Of a stretch of 64,000 nucleotides of DNA, positions 38,315 through 49,682 are shown piece after piece. The position numbers and the translations under genes were made by a program. The notes below the pieces were generated by a model, which was given only the letters and a program-made list of their open reading frames with translations, did no database searches and was not told the DNA's origin. Positions within the stretch are counted from its first letter, which is position 1. Each line of letters begins with the position of its first letter. The DNA is from Pyropia yezoensis (taxonomy: Eukaryota; Rhodophyta; Bangiophyceae; Bangiales; Bangiaceae): the NCBI GenBank assembly GCA_009829735.1, contig CM020620.1:4084299-4148298 (forward strand), in the 5' to 3' direction.

Positions 38315-40429
38315 CTAGGCACGCATGCTAGACTCTCCCACTCCACGGCCCTCGCCCTCACGTGGAGGCGAGCGGCGAGACCCACGCCGATAACGGTCTC
38401 CACTCGTTGGAAGGGGCGGCGGCTCCAAGTCGGAACCGTCGCGCCCCTCACGGTCGCGCAAGTGGCGCCGACCGTGGCTACTCTTCTGCCTGGTCTTGCG
38501 CGCAAGTTTGCGACGCAGACGCTGGACAGACTCCGTCTCCGATGGGGTAGAGGACTCCGAGACGGAGTAAGACAACTCGTCTTCCGACACGGAGGGAGAG
38601 CGCCGCGAGTGACGGCGACGACGGCGAGGAGGCGAGTATGCCCGGCTCGCACGACGCTTGCCACGCCCAAGTGGGGTTGGCTGGGGCATAATAGCCCCAA
38701 TGCGAGCCAACTCGGCCGTCATAAACTCCGCCACCGACTCGCAACTCGCGGTCGCCACTGCAGTACGAACGCGCTCCTCAAGTTGAGGAGTCTCGGAACT
38801 TTGGAGGGTTGCGGTCGACGCGGCCAACCAGGAAATGGTGCGCACCAACGTGGTGATCATCATCTCTGAGGTTAGAGGCGTGGGCGGTAACACCAACTTG
38901 GGGTATACCGTCAGGAGGGTGGCCCCCAAGTTGGGAGACACCGGTGTGGATGACTCCACGGCCACGCTGATCGGGATGTTCCCGTGAGGCTGGAAAGGAA
39001 CAGGAGGAAGCGGAGGGGCACGCCGAGGTGGCGGTACCCGGGTGTAACTGCGACCCCGACTTGGGGCCCCCGCAGTAGGTTGAGTCATATGGTCATCATA
39101 TGAGGGCACAGCCATAACTATGGGCTTATCCGGGGGTGGCGCAGTGTGACGATCCACCCCCGGGGCATACGGGTAGTCCCCGATGCCCAACCCCTCTCGT
39201 AGGACCACACGGCCGTCGTGAAGTTCACGAGCGACCCACACGAACTGGCGAAGTGCGCCATCGTCCTTGGGCCCCCGAGTGGGGCGGCGCAACTTGTGCT
39301 CAATGCTCTCCCACTCGATAAACTTGTGGAGGCGGAGCATCTCCTCAAGTAGAGTGAGTTGTCCTGACGAGCACCCCTCAGCAACTAGCTGAGGGGTGAG
39401 CTGTTCCAAACCCTGGATGAGCCGGAGGGGGAGATGCCAGAGCATCCCCCGCCGCTGAACACATGACACCCAGGTCGACATGACCTCGAGGAGCCACTGG
39501 GTGGCCAACATGGCCCACACCAGATGATCAGGGCCAGCCGTCAACATGACGGAGCCGAAGTGGTCAAGCAACCGTGGCAACAATGCCGGGAACCCGTAGG
39601 GGACCTCAACTTGAGGCCACCACTCGGGCTTCTTCGGGTAGTATTGCTCCTTACTGGCAGCAGACTGCTGAGGAAACTCAAGTTGAGCCGAGGTCACCAA
39701 GTAGGGACCTCGCCGGAAGTCCTTCTCCATCCGCACATCAAAGTGATGAGTGTGCGGATCGGCCTCGTGAAGGTACGGGGGGCGAGTTGCCACCGCGTCC
39801 CAAGTGAAGGTCGGCAAGTCGCCGGGACCCGGGATAGTTCCCCCGCGGTCCACCATGGCCTTGGCCCGCTGCACGTCCTCGACCTCCTCGTCGTCCAGGA
39901 AGGCAAACTCGTCCGTCCTGAAGCCGGCAGGGAACCCGACCCTACGGGGATACTTCTCCCGTAGGCGGTCCCATACCCGACCCATCGCTGCGCCGAGTCG
40001 GCCACAGCGAAGAACAGTCAACCCCTCCTCATACAGAGGCCAAGCGGGGTAAAACCACCGCCCCAAGGCCTCACGCGGGACAACTTGTCCCGCCTCCGGG
40101 GGAGATCCTGCCGTCAACCCAAAGCCGGGTGACGCGGGAGTCCCACCCCCCGGAGCGATCGCGGAGCCCCCGCCGGAAGTCCCGGCAGGCGCTGCACCGT
40201 AGGAGGTGTCCTCCATACGCTCATCGAGAGAGTCCGTCTCCACTCCCGGAGTCGCCATGGCTCTCCCCAAGTTGGGGAGAGACGTCCTGGCTATCGCGGC
40301 ACGAGACCCGCCTCGAGTTGAGGGGGACTCGGATCGTGGGTAAACGGGTGGCCTCCCCAGCGTGGGGTGGCCCCGTGTAAGGTGAAGGAGAAGTGGTGGT
40401 GGTGGTGAGGTGTGAACCGAGGAGAGCAA
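38315..40429 (-). CDS. Antisense ORF of element B (up to 704 codons)
   Basis: Between pol (stop 38203) and LTR 3, on the opposite strand, convergent with pol. The frame opens at 40429; the ATG at 40258 has a strong context (GCCATGG) and gives ~648 codons. Gly/Pro/Ala-rich N-terminus, Trp-rich core (about 39200-40050), proline-rich linker, then a basic Ser/Arg tail (RRRRRHSRRS, RRKLARKTRQK). By eye the core aligns with the antisense protein of element A: YG...P..L, W.......A...W, LW.LP, A.G, R...H....W..I...RR, RQ.V. No known family recognised; not a transposase or envelope I can identify. Confidence 0.68.
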   Translation of the reverse strand: MLSSVHTSPPPPLLLHLTRGHPTLGRPPVYPRSESPSTRGGSRAAIARTSLPNLGRAMATPGVETDSLDERMEDTSYGAAPAGTSGGGSAIAPGGGTPASPGFGLTAGSPPEAGQVVPREALGRWFYPAWPLYEEGLTVLRCGRLGAAMGRVWDRLREKYPRRVGFPAGFRTDEFAFLDDEEVEDVQRAKAMVDRGGTIPGPGDLPTFTWDAVATRPPYLHEADPHTHHFDVRMEKDFRRGPYLVTSAQLEFPQQSAASKEQYYPKKPEWWPQVEVPYGFPALLPRLLDHFGSVMLTAGPDHLVWAMLATQWLLEVMSTWVSCVQRRGMLWHLPLRLIQGLEQLTPQLVAEGCSSGQLTLLEEMLRLHKFIEWESIEHKLRRPTRGPKDDGALRQFVWVARELHDGRVVLREGLGIGDYPYAPGVDRHTAPPPDKPIVMAVPSYDDHMTQPTAGAPSRGRSYTRVPPPRRAPPLPPVPFQPHGNIPISVAVESSTPVSPNLGATLLTVYPKLVLPPTPLTSEMMITTLVRTISWLAASTATLQSSETPQLEERVRTAVATASCESVAEFMTAELARIGAIMPQPTPLGRGKRRASRAYSPPRRRRRHSRRSPSVSEDELSYSVSESSTPSETESVQRLRRKLARKTRQKSSHGRRHLRDREGRDGSDLEPPPLPTSGDRYRRGSRRSPPREGEGRGVGESSMRA

Positions 40430-40586
40430 GCTGCCAAGTGGGCAAGCTTGAGGAGAGGGGCGGCCAACGTGACCGCCTCCACATCCGCGTTACGTACTCA
40501 AGGGGGGACAGCAAGTCGCGTCCCCCCCAACGCCGAGACGTGCGTTTGCGCACCCCCTCACAGGGCCGACCGGGTCGGTCGGAACT

Positions 40587-40599
40587 GAGGAGAGGGGAG
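40587..40599 (+). other. Polypurine tract of element B
   Basis: GAGGAGAGGGGAG directly before the TG of LTR copy 3; the usual plus-strand primer position. Confidence 0.7.
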
Positions 40600-41067
40600 T
40601 GTGGCAGTATTGACCCCCAGGTAGGGGGCAACACGTGCCATGCAAGGGGCGGCAGGCCACTAGCCTGATCCGTTCCTCCCCCTGCATTTGGGTCCATATT
40701 CCCTAAGTTCGGGATAGTTAGCTTGGTAGTAAATCCAACTTGGATTTGAGGGTTTTCTGCATTTATCGTCTTGAATTTTCGTGTGGCCCGGTGGGCAGGT
40801 GCTGGGGTGGGAGATTCTGAGTGGCGAGATTCTGAGTGGACCCTGGGGGGATAAGGGGAGGGACAGCGGGGCTTGGCCCTGCGTCCCCGTCCCGACCAAG
40901 AAACTGTTGGACCACACACCATCTTCTTGTTTGTCCGTGGGGGGATTGCCCCACAACAGGGATAGAGTGTGTGCGACTTGCACTTCTTCCGGTTCCCCCG
41001 ACACGGGAGGCAGCCCTCGCACACCGCCCCAACTTGGGTACTGTGTGTGCGAGTGGTTTTTGCCACA
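40600..41067 (+). mobile_element. LTR of element B, copy 3, right end
   Basis: 468 bp, one visible substitution from copies 1 and 2 (gcttGgtag for gcttAgtag). Followed directly by the TGAGT duplication and element C gag. Confidence 0.92.
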
Positions 41068-41072
41068 TGAGT
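41068..41072. repeat. Target-site duplication TGAGT, right copy
   Basis: Partner of 26471-26475. Confidence 0.9.
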
Positions 41073-41648
41073 GACCCCGACGATGCGTGCAGTATTGCTT
41101 GCACCTTCCTCGACGGCGAAGCGTTCGACTGGTGGAAGGTCTGCAGTCAGACTACAGCTGTCCCGAACTGGGAATCCTTCCGTTCTGCTCTAATTCGCCG
41201 CTTCAGTCCACTGAACAAGACACAAGCGGCACGAGACAAGCTGCACTCGTGGCGCCAAATCAAAGACGTCGGAACGTTCAACAGGACGTTTCTGAGCCTC
41301 CTCTTGGACATCCCTGACATCACGGAAGCCGAGAAGATTGACCGCTACACCCGAGGCTTGAAGCGGGACATCTGGCAGGCTCTTTGTCTCAAGACCTACT
41401 CGGATCTTGAATCTGTCATGACTGACGCTCTGCGCGTGGAGGCTGCCAAGGCTGGTGCCTCGACGCACCTCGGCGGCACATCTGCGAGGCCATCCACGAC
41501 GGGTGTCATTCCCATGGAAATCTCCAGCATCAAAGTCGAGAAACTCACGCCTGAAGAGCGTCAGCGCTGCATGCGTGAAGGCCTCTGCCTCCGCTGCCGT
41601 GAGAAAGGACATATGGCCAAGGACTGCCCAAAAGGCCAGCGGAACTGA
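41068..41648 (+). pseudogene. gag: Gag of element C, C-terminal part
   Basis: Resumes in the same frame as the left fragment (codon start 41073). Typical gypsy capsid wording: FLDGEAFDWW, W..F..AL..RF, A...L..W.Q...V..FN..F, RYTRGLKRDIW, followed by KLTPEERQRCMREGLCLRC and a CCHC knuckle ([14 protein letters not shown]). Stop TGA at 41646-41648, 23 bp before the pol frame. Confidence 0.85.
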
Positions 41649-41671
41649 AGCAGCAACCGTCATCAAAACCG

Positions 41672-44600
41672 GTGCCAGACGCTTCTTCGGTTCCTGAAAA
41701 CATGTCGTCACCATTTGAAGGCCCGCGTCTCGGGCTTCTGCTTTCTACTGCCTCTGTCAATGGACATCTTGTTAAGGTGCTGTTTGACGACGGATCTCCC
41801 ATTAACGTCGTATCAAGGCGCCTCGTGAATACCCTGAATGTGACCACGAAAGAAACGGACTTCGCGGCTAACATGCCCGATGGTCGCTCCCACGTCCTCG
41901 CAGAGACCATTGAACCCTTAGAGATTCACATCGGCCCATACCAAGAACGTCTTCGGTTTGCTGTATGCGACCTAAGTGCGTACGACATCATCCTCGGAAA
42001 GAAATGGCGTGACGACAAGGACGCCAAAATCAACAACAAGAAGAACAAGATCTCCTTCAAGTTTAACCAAAAGAACATCTCCATCACTGCCTCCCTCAAG
42101 AAACCCCATGGCCTGATTAGTAGGCAACGCCTCGCCAAGGACCTTATTCAAAAAGTTCCTGTCTTCGCCATTTACCTGCAATCCGAAGATCCTTCCAGCA
42201 CCTTTGACATCAATGCGATCAAAATGGGAGAAGTTGAAGACAAGAATGACGTCCAAGAGATTCTCAACGAGTACGCCGACGTCTTCCCGGAAGAGCTTCC
42301 CGATGGACTTCCGCCTGAACGCAGTCACAAGTTTAGCGTCAAGCTTACGGAGGACGCTCAACCACGTCGCAGTGGCATTTATCGCCTATCTGAATGGGAA
42401 CTCGATGAACTCAAGACACAACTTGCAACCCTCATACGAAAGGGGTTCATCCAACCAAGTGCCTCACCGTGGGGCTCTTCTGTACTCTTTGCCGCAAAGA
42501 AGGACGGTGGCTGGCGAATGTGCATCGATTATCGAGCATTGAACAAAGCCACTATCAAGAACGCATATCCCTTACCAAGAATTGACGACATCGTCGACAA
42601 ACTGCGAAAGGCCAAGTACTTCACGAAGATCGACCTCCGATCAGGTTACCACCAGATCCGGCTTGACCCTGATACTATCCCACTGACGGCGTTCCGAACA
42701 AAATACGGGTTCTACGAATTTACCGTGCTACCCTTTGGGCTAACAAATGCCCCCGCGGTCTTCATGAACCTAATGAATGACGTCTTCCGACCCTATGTCT
42801 ACGAGTTTATCTGCGTCTACCTCGACGACATCCTGGTCTACAGTGAAGCTTAGGAAGATCATCTAAAGCACCTAAGGCAAGCCCTGGACAAGCTGCGAGA
42901 GCATAAGCTCTACGCCAAACTCAGCAAATGCCAATTTGCGCGAACAACTGTGGACTACCTCGGCCATGTCATTTCCAACGAAGGCTTCTCTATGGAGGAC
43001 TACAAGGTCCAAGCCATTCGATCATGGGCAACGCCACAGAGCAAAAAAGATGTGCAATCTTTCCTCGGCATGGTCAACTTCTATCGTCGATTTATTAAGG
43101 GAATGGCATCCGTGGCTGCACCCCTCACAAGGCTTACTGGAAACGTCGACTTCGAATGGAACTCTGACGCCCAGAAGGCTTTTGAGCATTTACAAACCCT
43201 GACGACAAGTGCACCAGTACTGAGGCCATTCGACAAGAGGTACCCAATCTTCGTCTCCACAGATGCCAGTGGGTATGCTGTTGGCGCTGTCCTTGAACAA
43301 GATGACGGAAAAGGACGACGCCCAGTGGCCTACTTCTCATTGACGCTGAACATCCACGAACAGCGCTACAGTATCCGTGAGCGCAAACTGCTCGCAGTTG
43401 TACAAGCCATTCGACACTGGCGCTGCTACCTCCATGGAAGGTCGTTCGAGGTGCACACCGACCATGAGTCCCTAAGGTACTTGAAAACCCAAGAGAAGCT
43501 CAACGACCGCCAAGTCAAGTGGCTAGAGCTGTTGGAGCAATTCGATTTGAAGATCATCCCCATCAAGGGCACTTCCAACCCCGTAGCTGATGCTCTTTCA
43601 AGGCAACCACAAGACGCCCCCGATAAGCACGCTCCCAATCAAGATCTCCTTAGTCGCGTGCTAACCAAGACCATCGAAAGCCTACCCAAGAAAACTGAAA
43701 TCAACAACCTCATGACCATAAGCCAAAGTGATCAAGACCTTGCCACCCTAGACCAAGAGTACAACGCGGATCCCGAGTTTGCCGACCTAGTCAAAGACCC
43801 GGTATCTCCCTACCGGCTTCACATGAGGTTGTTGAAACGAGGTGACCGTACGTGCATCCCCGTTGGTACTCTACGCCAAAGACTACTCCATGACTACCAC
43901 GACATCCCAAGCCAAGGACATATGGGAGTTAAGAAAACCACCAACGCTATTGCTTCTAAATACTACTGGAAGACAATGCGGAAGGACATCCAAAGATACG
44001 TACAATCATGTGATTTGTGCCAGCGGAACAAAGCTGGCACCCATTCACCTCTGGGTCACCTCAAACCACTAGATCCACCGAACCAACGATGGGCAAGTGT
44101 CTCCATGGACTTTATCACCCCTCTTCCACTGACCCAAAGGGGCCACAATGGCATTTACGTCATTGTGGACAGACTGTCGAAGATGATTCGACTAGCACCA
44201 ATGAAGCCCGACTGTACTGCACCAGTCGTAGCGCAACTCTACCATGATCACGTCTACCGTCATCACGGTCTACCATCCGACGTCGTCTGCGACCGAGACC
44301 GTATCTTCTTCTCCAACTTCTGGCAGTCGCTCACCGAAATTCTCAAGGTCAAGATCAAGGCATCTTCAGCCTATCATCCCCAGACGGACGGACAAACCGA
44401 GATCATGAACAAGAAGATTGAAGAAATCCAGCGAAACTTCGTGAACCATCATTAGGGTGATTGGGACCTCTTCCTTGTTGCTGCAGAAGTAGCTTACAAC
44501 CGGTCACCCAATGCGGTCACGACGTACTCCCCATTCTTCCTGAACAACGGCTTTGAACCAAGGACAGTACCTGTCGACATCGTCGAGAGCAAGGAATCGA

Positions 44601-45238
44601 AACTACCAGCAGTCTCAGATTGGCTAAGCAGTCTGCAAAAAGCTCAGGAGACTGCCATTACCGCTATCAAGAAGGCCAATGAGACGCGCTCGGCGTACGC
44701 TAACCGTCGACGCCGACCATGTACGATCGCTGTCGACGACCTCGTGCTCCTGAGCACCAAGAACCTTATGCCGGACGCCTTCCAGGGCGCTCGCAAGTTG
44801 ATGCCCAAGTTTTCGGGACCATACCGAGTCACTGAAAACATCAATGATGTTACGTTCCGTCTGGATCTGCCTCAAGCAGTCCTTGATCGAAAGGTGCACA
44901 ACGCCTTTCACGCCAGTCTACTCAAGCCGTACAACGCTGATCCGTATGGTCGACTTCCTCCCGCTCCAGCTCCGGTAGCATTTCCGGACGGATCGGTTGA
45001 GTACGAAGTGGACTCCATTATTCGGTCACGCTCGGCACGCGGAGCACGTGGCGAGTCGGGGCACCGCACCAAGTCGGTACACGGCACCAAGTCGGGGCAC
45101 CAAGGTGGGGCACCAAACACAGTCGCGGCACCAAGTCACGGCGTGCCCCCCGACCACGAAGTCGGTGATTGCACCCCAGCCGGCGGCGCGCCAAAAGCCG
45201 CGGGGGCATCAGGTCACTGTCAGGAGGGTACCCCATAG
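41672..45238 (+). pseudogene. pol: Pol of element C with two in-frame TAG stops
   Basis: Protease-like ([11 protein letters not shown]), RT ([14 protein letters not shown] near 42815-42830), RNase H, integrase zinc finger (HMG...CDLCQRNK), integrase core (MDF, CDRD, DGQTE) and a GPY/F module (FSGPYRV). A single frame is interrupted by TAG at 42851-42853, just after YLDD, and TAG at 44453-44455 in the integrase. A chromodomain seems to begin (EYEVDSII) but dissolves into Gly/His/Lys-rich repeats. A non-functional, older copy of a family distinct from A and B, and without an antisense ORF. Confidence 0.88.
45045..45150 (+). repeat. Short tandem repeat at the end of element C pol
   Basis: GGCACCAAGTCGG-type words of 15-17 bp repeated about five times, in frame with pol. 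They replace the expected chromodomain body. Confidence 0.6.
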
Positions 45239-46020
45239 CCCCCCGCTAATCGTGCATACTACCCCCCCTAATCGATCTCCTTCCCCCTTAGCCAGAATCC
45301 TACCCCCTTAGTCAAGAATCCTACCCTGGTATTATCGACACTCAGCGTCTCGGTCGCAGCGGGAACACGGTGGGCGGCTGGCGCCGCCCCCGGCCAGCGG
45401 GGACCGCCGGCGGTCTTGTGGCGGCGGCAGGCACGCTGGCGACTCTTCCCCCTGGGGGTCCCCCACCAGCCCGCTCACTCCTCCCCCGCCCTTGCCTGCA
45501 GGTACCAACCACCGCGGCGGGCCATTGCGGAGCGGCACGCTGTCGCCGCGGTCCCTGGCGAGGGCGGTTTTTGGGGGCACGGGGAACGATCCCCGCCGAC
45601 GCTCTGGGGGGGCAAGGGGGGCGACAGCCTGTCGCGGGGTCCCCCCCCGCTGCCAACGCACCCCCCGCGCGCCGGGGACGCGCTCGCCCGGTAGGCGCGC
45701 CCGTTGGGTGGCTGGCCGCGGTTGCTGGCCGCCACGGCCGTGGGTGTCGGTCGTCGCGCGCCGCCCATCGCTGCGCGCGGCGTCGTCGTAGCGACGCGAC
45801 GGCGACCATCGGTGGCAGCCGGCAGCAGCGGCAGTGGCAGCGGCAGCGGCAGCGGCAGCGGCAGGGGCAGCGGCAGCAGCAGCGGCTGCGGCTGCGGCGG
45901 CAGCGTCGGCGGCAGTGGCAACGGCCATGATGGCGGCGGCCGCCGCCGGCGGGTGTAACGGTGGCTGCCGCGGCGGCTGCCGCGGCGGCGGGGCGCGAGG
46001 TGTTCTTTTTTCCACATCCG

Positions 46021-46068
<48 letters not shown>

Positions 46069-46311
46069 CGCGTCTGTGCCCCGCTGCCAGGGGGGGGGTT
46101 GGGGGGGGGGCAAAGGGGGGGGGGGGGGGGGGGTCAAGGTGGGAGGGGAGCGGGCATGCGCGTGCGGAGGGCACGGTAGCGGGTAACGGCGGGAGGCGGG
46201 GGGCGGCAAGGGTGCGTGCGGTTACGGCAGCCAGCCAGCCGGGGAGTCACGTACAGGGCAAGGGGAGTGAGCGGGAAGGGACAATCGCGCCCCGCGCCGA
46301 CGTTCACCCCC
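45239..46311. repeat. GC-rich low-complexity region
   Basis: C-rich AT-poor junction sequence, then ~1 kb of very GC-rich DNA with long but unrecognisable open frames on both strands. Contains a GGCAGC microsatellite (about 45821-45915), a 47-C run (46021-46067) and G runs near 46090-46132. No gene supported. Confidence 0.6.
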
Positions 46312-46581
46312 TAAAGTCGATTCCATATAGCTAGACTCGACATCAGTGTGAGAGTTCAGGGGGGCTACTAATATTTGAATTGAGGGGGTCCACATCTTTG
46401 GAATCCCTGGATCTCCTGTTGCATTGCCCGCCTTTCTTCTCCTGATCCCCTCCCCCCCTGCCGTTGCATTGCCCGCCCCTTCTGACCCGCCTGATCCATT
46501 CGGGTGGGACGCAGCGTCCGGACAGTCCGCCTGTGCGGGCGACGCTTCCGACTGTTGGGTGCGGCACACTTTCGAGGCGCC

Positions 46582-48015
46582 ATGACCAGCCCCCGTTCGG
46601 TTGCTGTCGGCGGGCGCAAGCGGGACCGCGCGCTTTACAGCGTCACGCGGGAGGCGGCCGTCATTGTGTCCAACGTGCGGCGCTTTTTCGAGCGTGAGTG
46701 CCGTCGAGGTCGGTCCATCGCGTTAGGCAGGCTGATCGAAAGGACGCGCCTCGCCACTGGGCTGAGTGAGTCGACCGTCCAGCGCGTGAACGACGAGGCG
46801 TACGCAAGCTCGCGGCGGAGGGGGGGAGATCCAGAGCGACGCCAGTCGAGCCGCCGCGTGCCGAGCGAGGAGCTGGCGAGAGTGCGCGAAGCGGTCTACA
46901 AGCAGTACGAGAACAGATCGATTCCTACGCTAAGCTCGACGCTTCTGTACCTGACAGCTGAGCGGGCCGCTGGCCAGTCAAATGGCACGTACAAGTGGAC
47001 TCGAACAACGCTGTTTCGGTGCATGCAAGACTTGGGCTTTACGTTTTCTCGTGGCCCAAACCACTACGATGTTGCCCGCGAAAAGCCGTCAATCGTGGCT
47101 CAGCGGAACGAGTTCCTGAGGCGTATCCAGGAGTACCGAGAAGCTGGGCGGACTATTTTCTACACGGACGAGACGTGGGCAAACAAAAACATGACGCCGT
47201 CTCGAACGTGGAATGACGGCAACCTCCGGGCATGACTGAATGTTCCATCGGGCAAGGGCGGGCGGATCAACATCGCGCACGTCGGATCCCGGAGCACAGG
47301 ACTGGTGAAGGACGCGGCCCTTGTCTTTATCGGCAAGAAGAAGACTGGCGACTACCATGGGGAAATGAACTCCCATGTGTGGCTGAAGTGGTTGGAGGAC
47401 AGCGTGCTACCGAAAATGAAGGGCGGCGTTTTGGTAGTGGACCTGGCCCCGTACCATATGGTTCTGACGGACGACACCCGCCCGGCGTCGAGCAAGCTGA
47501 GGAAGGCGGAGCTGGCGGACTGGCTGGAAGCGCATGATGCTGTTCCCAGAGGATGGGAGGCGGACTGGCGGCAGAATCGGACACGGGCATAAATGAAGGA
47601 GCAGGCGGACAAGCACCGCCCAGCGCCGCGGTTCTTGGTGCAGGACCTGGCGGCGCAGTTTGATGTCACCATCCTGATATCTCCTGTAGCACATCCCGAG
47701 CTCAACCCTATTGAGATGGTCTGGGGAACCGTGAAGGCGGCATTGCGGCGCGCCAACATTGACTTCTCGCTGAAGCGGCTGAAAGAGCTGGTAGAAGTGG
47801 AATTTGAGCGCATCACGCCGGAAGCATGGGGCCGATACGAAGATCACGCGGTCAAAATGGAGGATTACTACTGGACTGTGGCTTCGGCAAACGAGACTGG
47901 GGAAGCGGCTACCGACAACGAGATTGAAGAGTTCGAGCCGAACGACGTTGGGGGATCCGGCAGCAGTGAGGATAGCGGTTCCGAGAGTGGGAGTGAAATG
48001 GAGGATGACGATTGA
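46582..48015 (+). pseudogene. Tc1/mariner (DDE_3) transposase with two in-frame stops, copy 1
   Basis: One frame of 478 codons. The N-terminus is helix-turn-helix-like (TGLSESTVQRV). DDE motifs: YTDETW, then VVDLAPYHM, then PELNPIEMVWGTVK; the VPSGKGGR loop and GDYHGEMN are also typical. TGA (47233-47235) lies just before VPSGKG, and TAA (47590-47592) between the second D and the E. No GT-AG intron obviously removes either. An acidic Ser/Glu/Asp tail ends the frame. Both catalytic halves are otherwise conserved, so inactivation is recent, or the stops reflect an unusual decoding. The second copy has the same two stops. Confidence 0.85.
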
Positions 48016-48965
48016 TTGCGGCGATTTGGTGCAGTGCTCCATATTGTGATTGTTACTCGCTGTGATTGCTAATAGTTGCTCAAGTGTACGGAAGACCTGA
48101 GGGGTGGTGAATATTTCGCAGTGCGGGGGGCGGAAAGGAGCCCCCAGAACAGGGGGGGGGGGCGGAGCTCTGTCACGAGTCGGCTGAGTCGGATGGAAGG
48201 TCCCGGGAGGGGCGTGGGGGACAGCACTGAGGAGGCTCACCTTGGAGAGTCACGTGCCGAAGGTTGGAAAGGAGTTCGGGAGGAGCAGGGCAGCTGGCGA
48301 GTGCTACACGCTGGGAGGCGGAGTTTCAGGGGGACAGATACTCCCCTTGCGGCGCGAGATGGCTGGCAGCGGGGGAGCGGAGAACGGCATAGGCGCAACA
48401 GGGATACGAAGAGGTGGTGGGGGCGCTGTTGGGTGGGTGGGAGCGCGGTGGGGGGGAGGCGGGCATGTGACTGGGAGCAGGTTGGCCGGGCAAAGTGAGG
48501 AACTGCGGGCGGCGCGGCGGGTGTGGGGCGGCACCGGGGCGGGCGGGCCGTTGGGGAGGGGGCGCAGGGCGGGGGCGAGGGCGGGCGTGGGGAAGGGAAG
48601 GCAAGCGATTGAGGAGTGGTTGGGGGGAGGGGGGAGCCTATGGAGGGGGGGACTCGTCCACGTGGAGGGGGCCGGGCAACGTGGCAGCAGCCATCCAATG
48701 CTCAGAATTTGACAAAAAAAAGTAGTCCCCTTTTCTTGCAGGTGAGGATCTCTCGGGTGCGGCGTTCGGAGGAAGAGGCACCAGATGAGACAAGGCTCAG
48801 GGTGTCCCCGGAAAAATATGGACGTACGAGACGCCAGCACACCACCTCCATACCAATGTCACAAAGCGTGCAAGAGAGGTGTGCCGCAGGGCACTCTCTC
48901 GTCTACCTGCAAAGTTTGGACCTGAAAGCTGCAGTCTGCTTGCTGCACGGGGCACTTTCTCATCC
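48016..48965. other. Non-coding 3' half of the transposon
   Basis: GC-rich, with open frames only from composition. Near the right end an 18-bp word (GGGCACTCTCTCGTCT-like) is repeated imperfectly at about 48889 and 48950, perhaps a subterminal transposase-binding repeat. Confidence 0.5.
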
Positions 48966-48990
48966 GTCTAGCTATATGGAATCGACTTTA

Positions 48991-49682
48991 AGTACCTACC
49001 CACCCTTCTCCTTCTCCCGCCCGCGGTCGGCCGCCGCACCACCATTGGCGGGTGCTGTGAGCAGGCCTGCTCCCTCCGTCCCTCTCATCACGCCCCGGTG
49101 CGCAGCCATTGGGGGTGGCCCGGTGGGCACCGAGTGGGAGTGCCGTGACAACCGCCGAGGGGCACCCCCCCCACGACGTGGACGCAACCGCCGCGCTCGC
49201 CGCCAACCCCCCCTCCCTCCCGCCGCCGCCGCCGCGGTCGCCGCCGCGGCCGCCGCCGCCGGCCCCCCTGCCCCGTGCGTCTTGGCGGGTGCCGAAATGG
49301 GGGCGGGGCCGCGACGGCCGACGGCGCGGCGGGGGCACGCCGCGGCGACCGCGACGCAGCAGCTTGCGCGGCGGCGACTGGGGGGCACGCTTTGGGCAGC
49401 GCGTTGCAGCAGGGGCGCGGCGCGACCGCGACCGCGGCAGCCACCGCCACGGGCGGTGGCCACTGCCCCCGCCACTGTGGGCGTCTCCCTGAATAGGCGT
49501 CCCCTGTAGCGTGACGGCGCTGGCCCCATGGGCGGCGCTCGACTGCGTCTGGCGCAGCCGCGGCCGTGGCGGCGGCGGTGTCCAGCCCCACGGGGGTCGG
49601 CAGAAGCATACAACAAGAACAACGACACAGGGGGGCTGCGCTGCCGTCTCTTCCCCTCCCCCTTTCCCCGTGCCAGCCGCCG
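48991..49682. other. GC-rich spacer
   Basis: No gene recognised. Open frames on both strands are Gly/Arg/Pro/Ala-rich and explained by composition. Confidence 0.5.

Larger units (their letters stand above)
26476..41067 (+). mobile_element. Ty3/gypsy chromovirus array, element B, nested in element C
   Basis: Three 468-bp LTRs (26476, 31690, 40600) bracket a damaged first unit (contains a 500-N gap) and a full-length second unit, flanked by the 5-bp duplication TGAGT. The family is related to element A: same RT/integrase wording (CAQNRL, DILGPL), chromodomain, and an antisense ORF after pol. Confidence 0.88.
26182..45238 (+). mobile_element. Ty3/gypsy element C, decayed, split by the element B array
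   Basis: Gag starts at 26182, is interrupted at 26475 by element B LTR 1, and resumes in the same frame after the target duplication at 41073. Pol follows to about 45238 with two TAG stops. Removing the insertion rejoins gag in frame, so C was still coding for Gag when B landed in it. LTR boundaries of C were not identified. Confidence 0.85.
46314..48988 (+). mobile_element. Tc1/mariner-like DNA transposon, copy 1 (2675 bp)
   Basis: Perfect 23-bp terminal inverted repeats (46314-46336, starting AAGTCGATTCC, and 48966-48988) flanked by TA on both sides (46312-46313 and 48989-48990), the target duplication of this superfamily. Contains one transposase frame and ~950 bp of GC-rich non-coding DNA after it. 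Not previously a family I can name. Confidence 0.88.

Noticed and set aside
45239-45346. Possible 3' LTR of element C
   Set aside because: No matching copy found upstream of 26182; C-rich words look similar but do not align as a repeat.
47407-48240. Minus-strand 277-codon frame over the transposase
   Set aside because: Shadow of the well-supported transposase frame on the plus strand.
48076-49509. Gly/Arg- and Pro-rich open frames on both strands after the transposase
   Set aside because: Composition only; no motif, and both strands are open at once.
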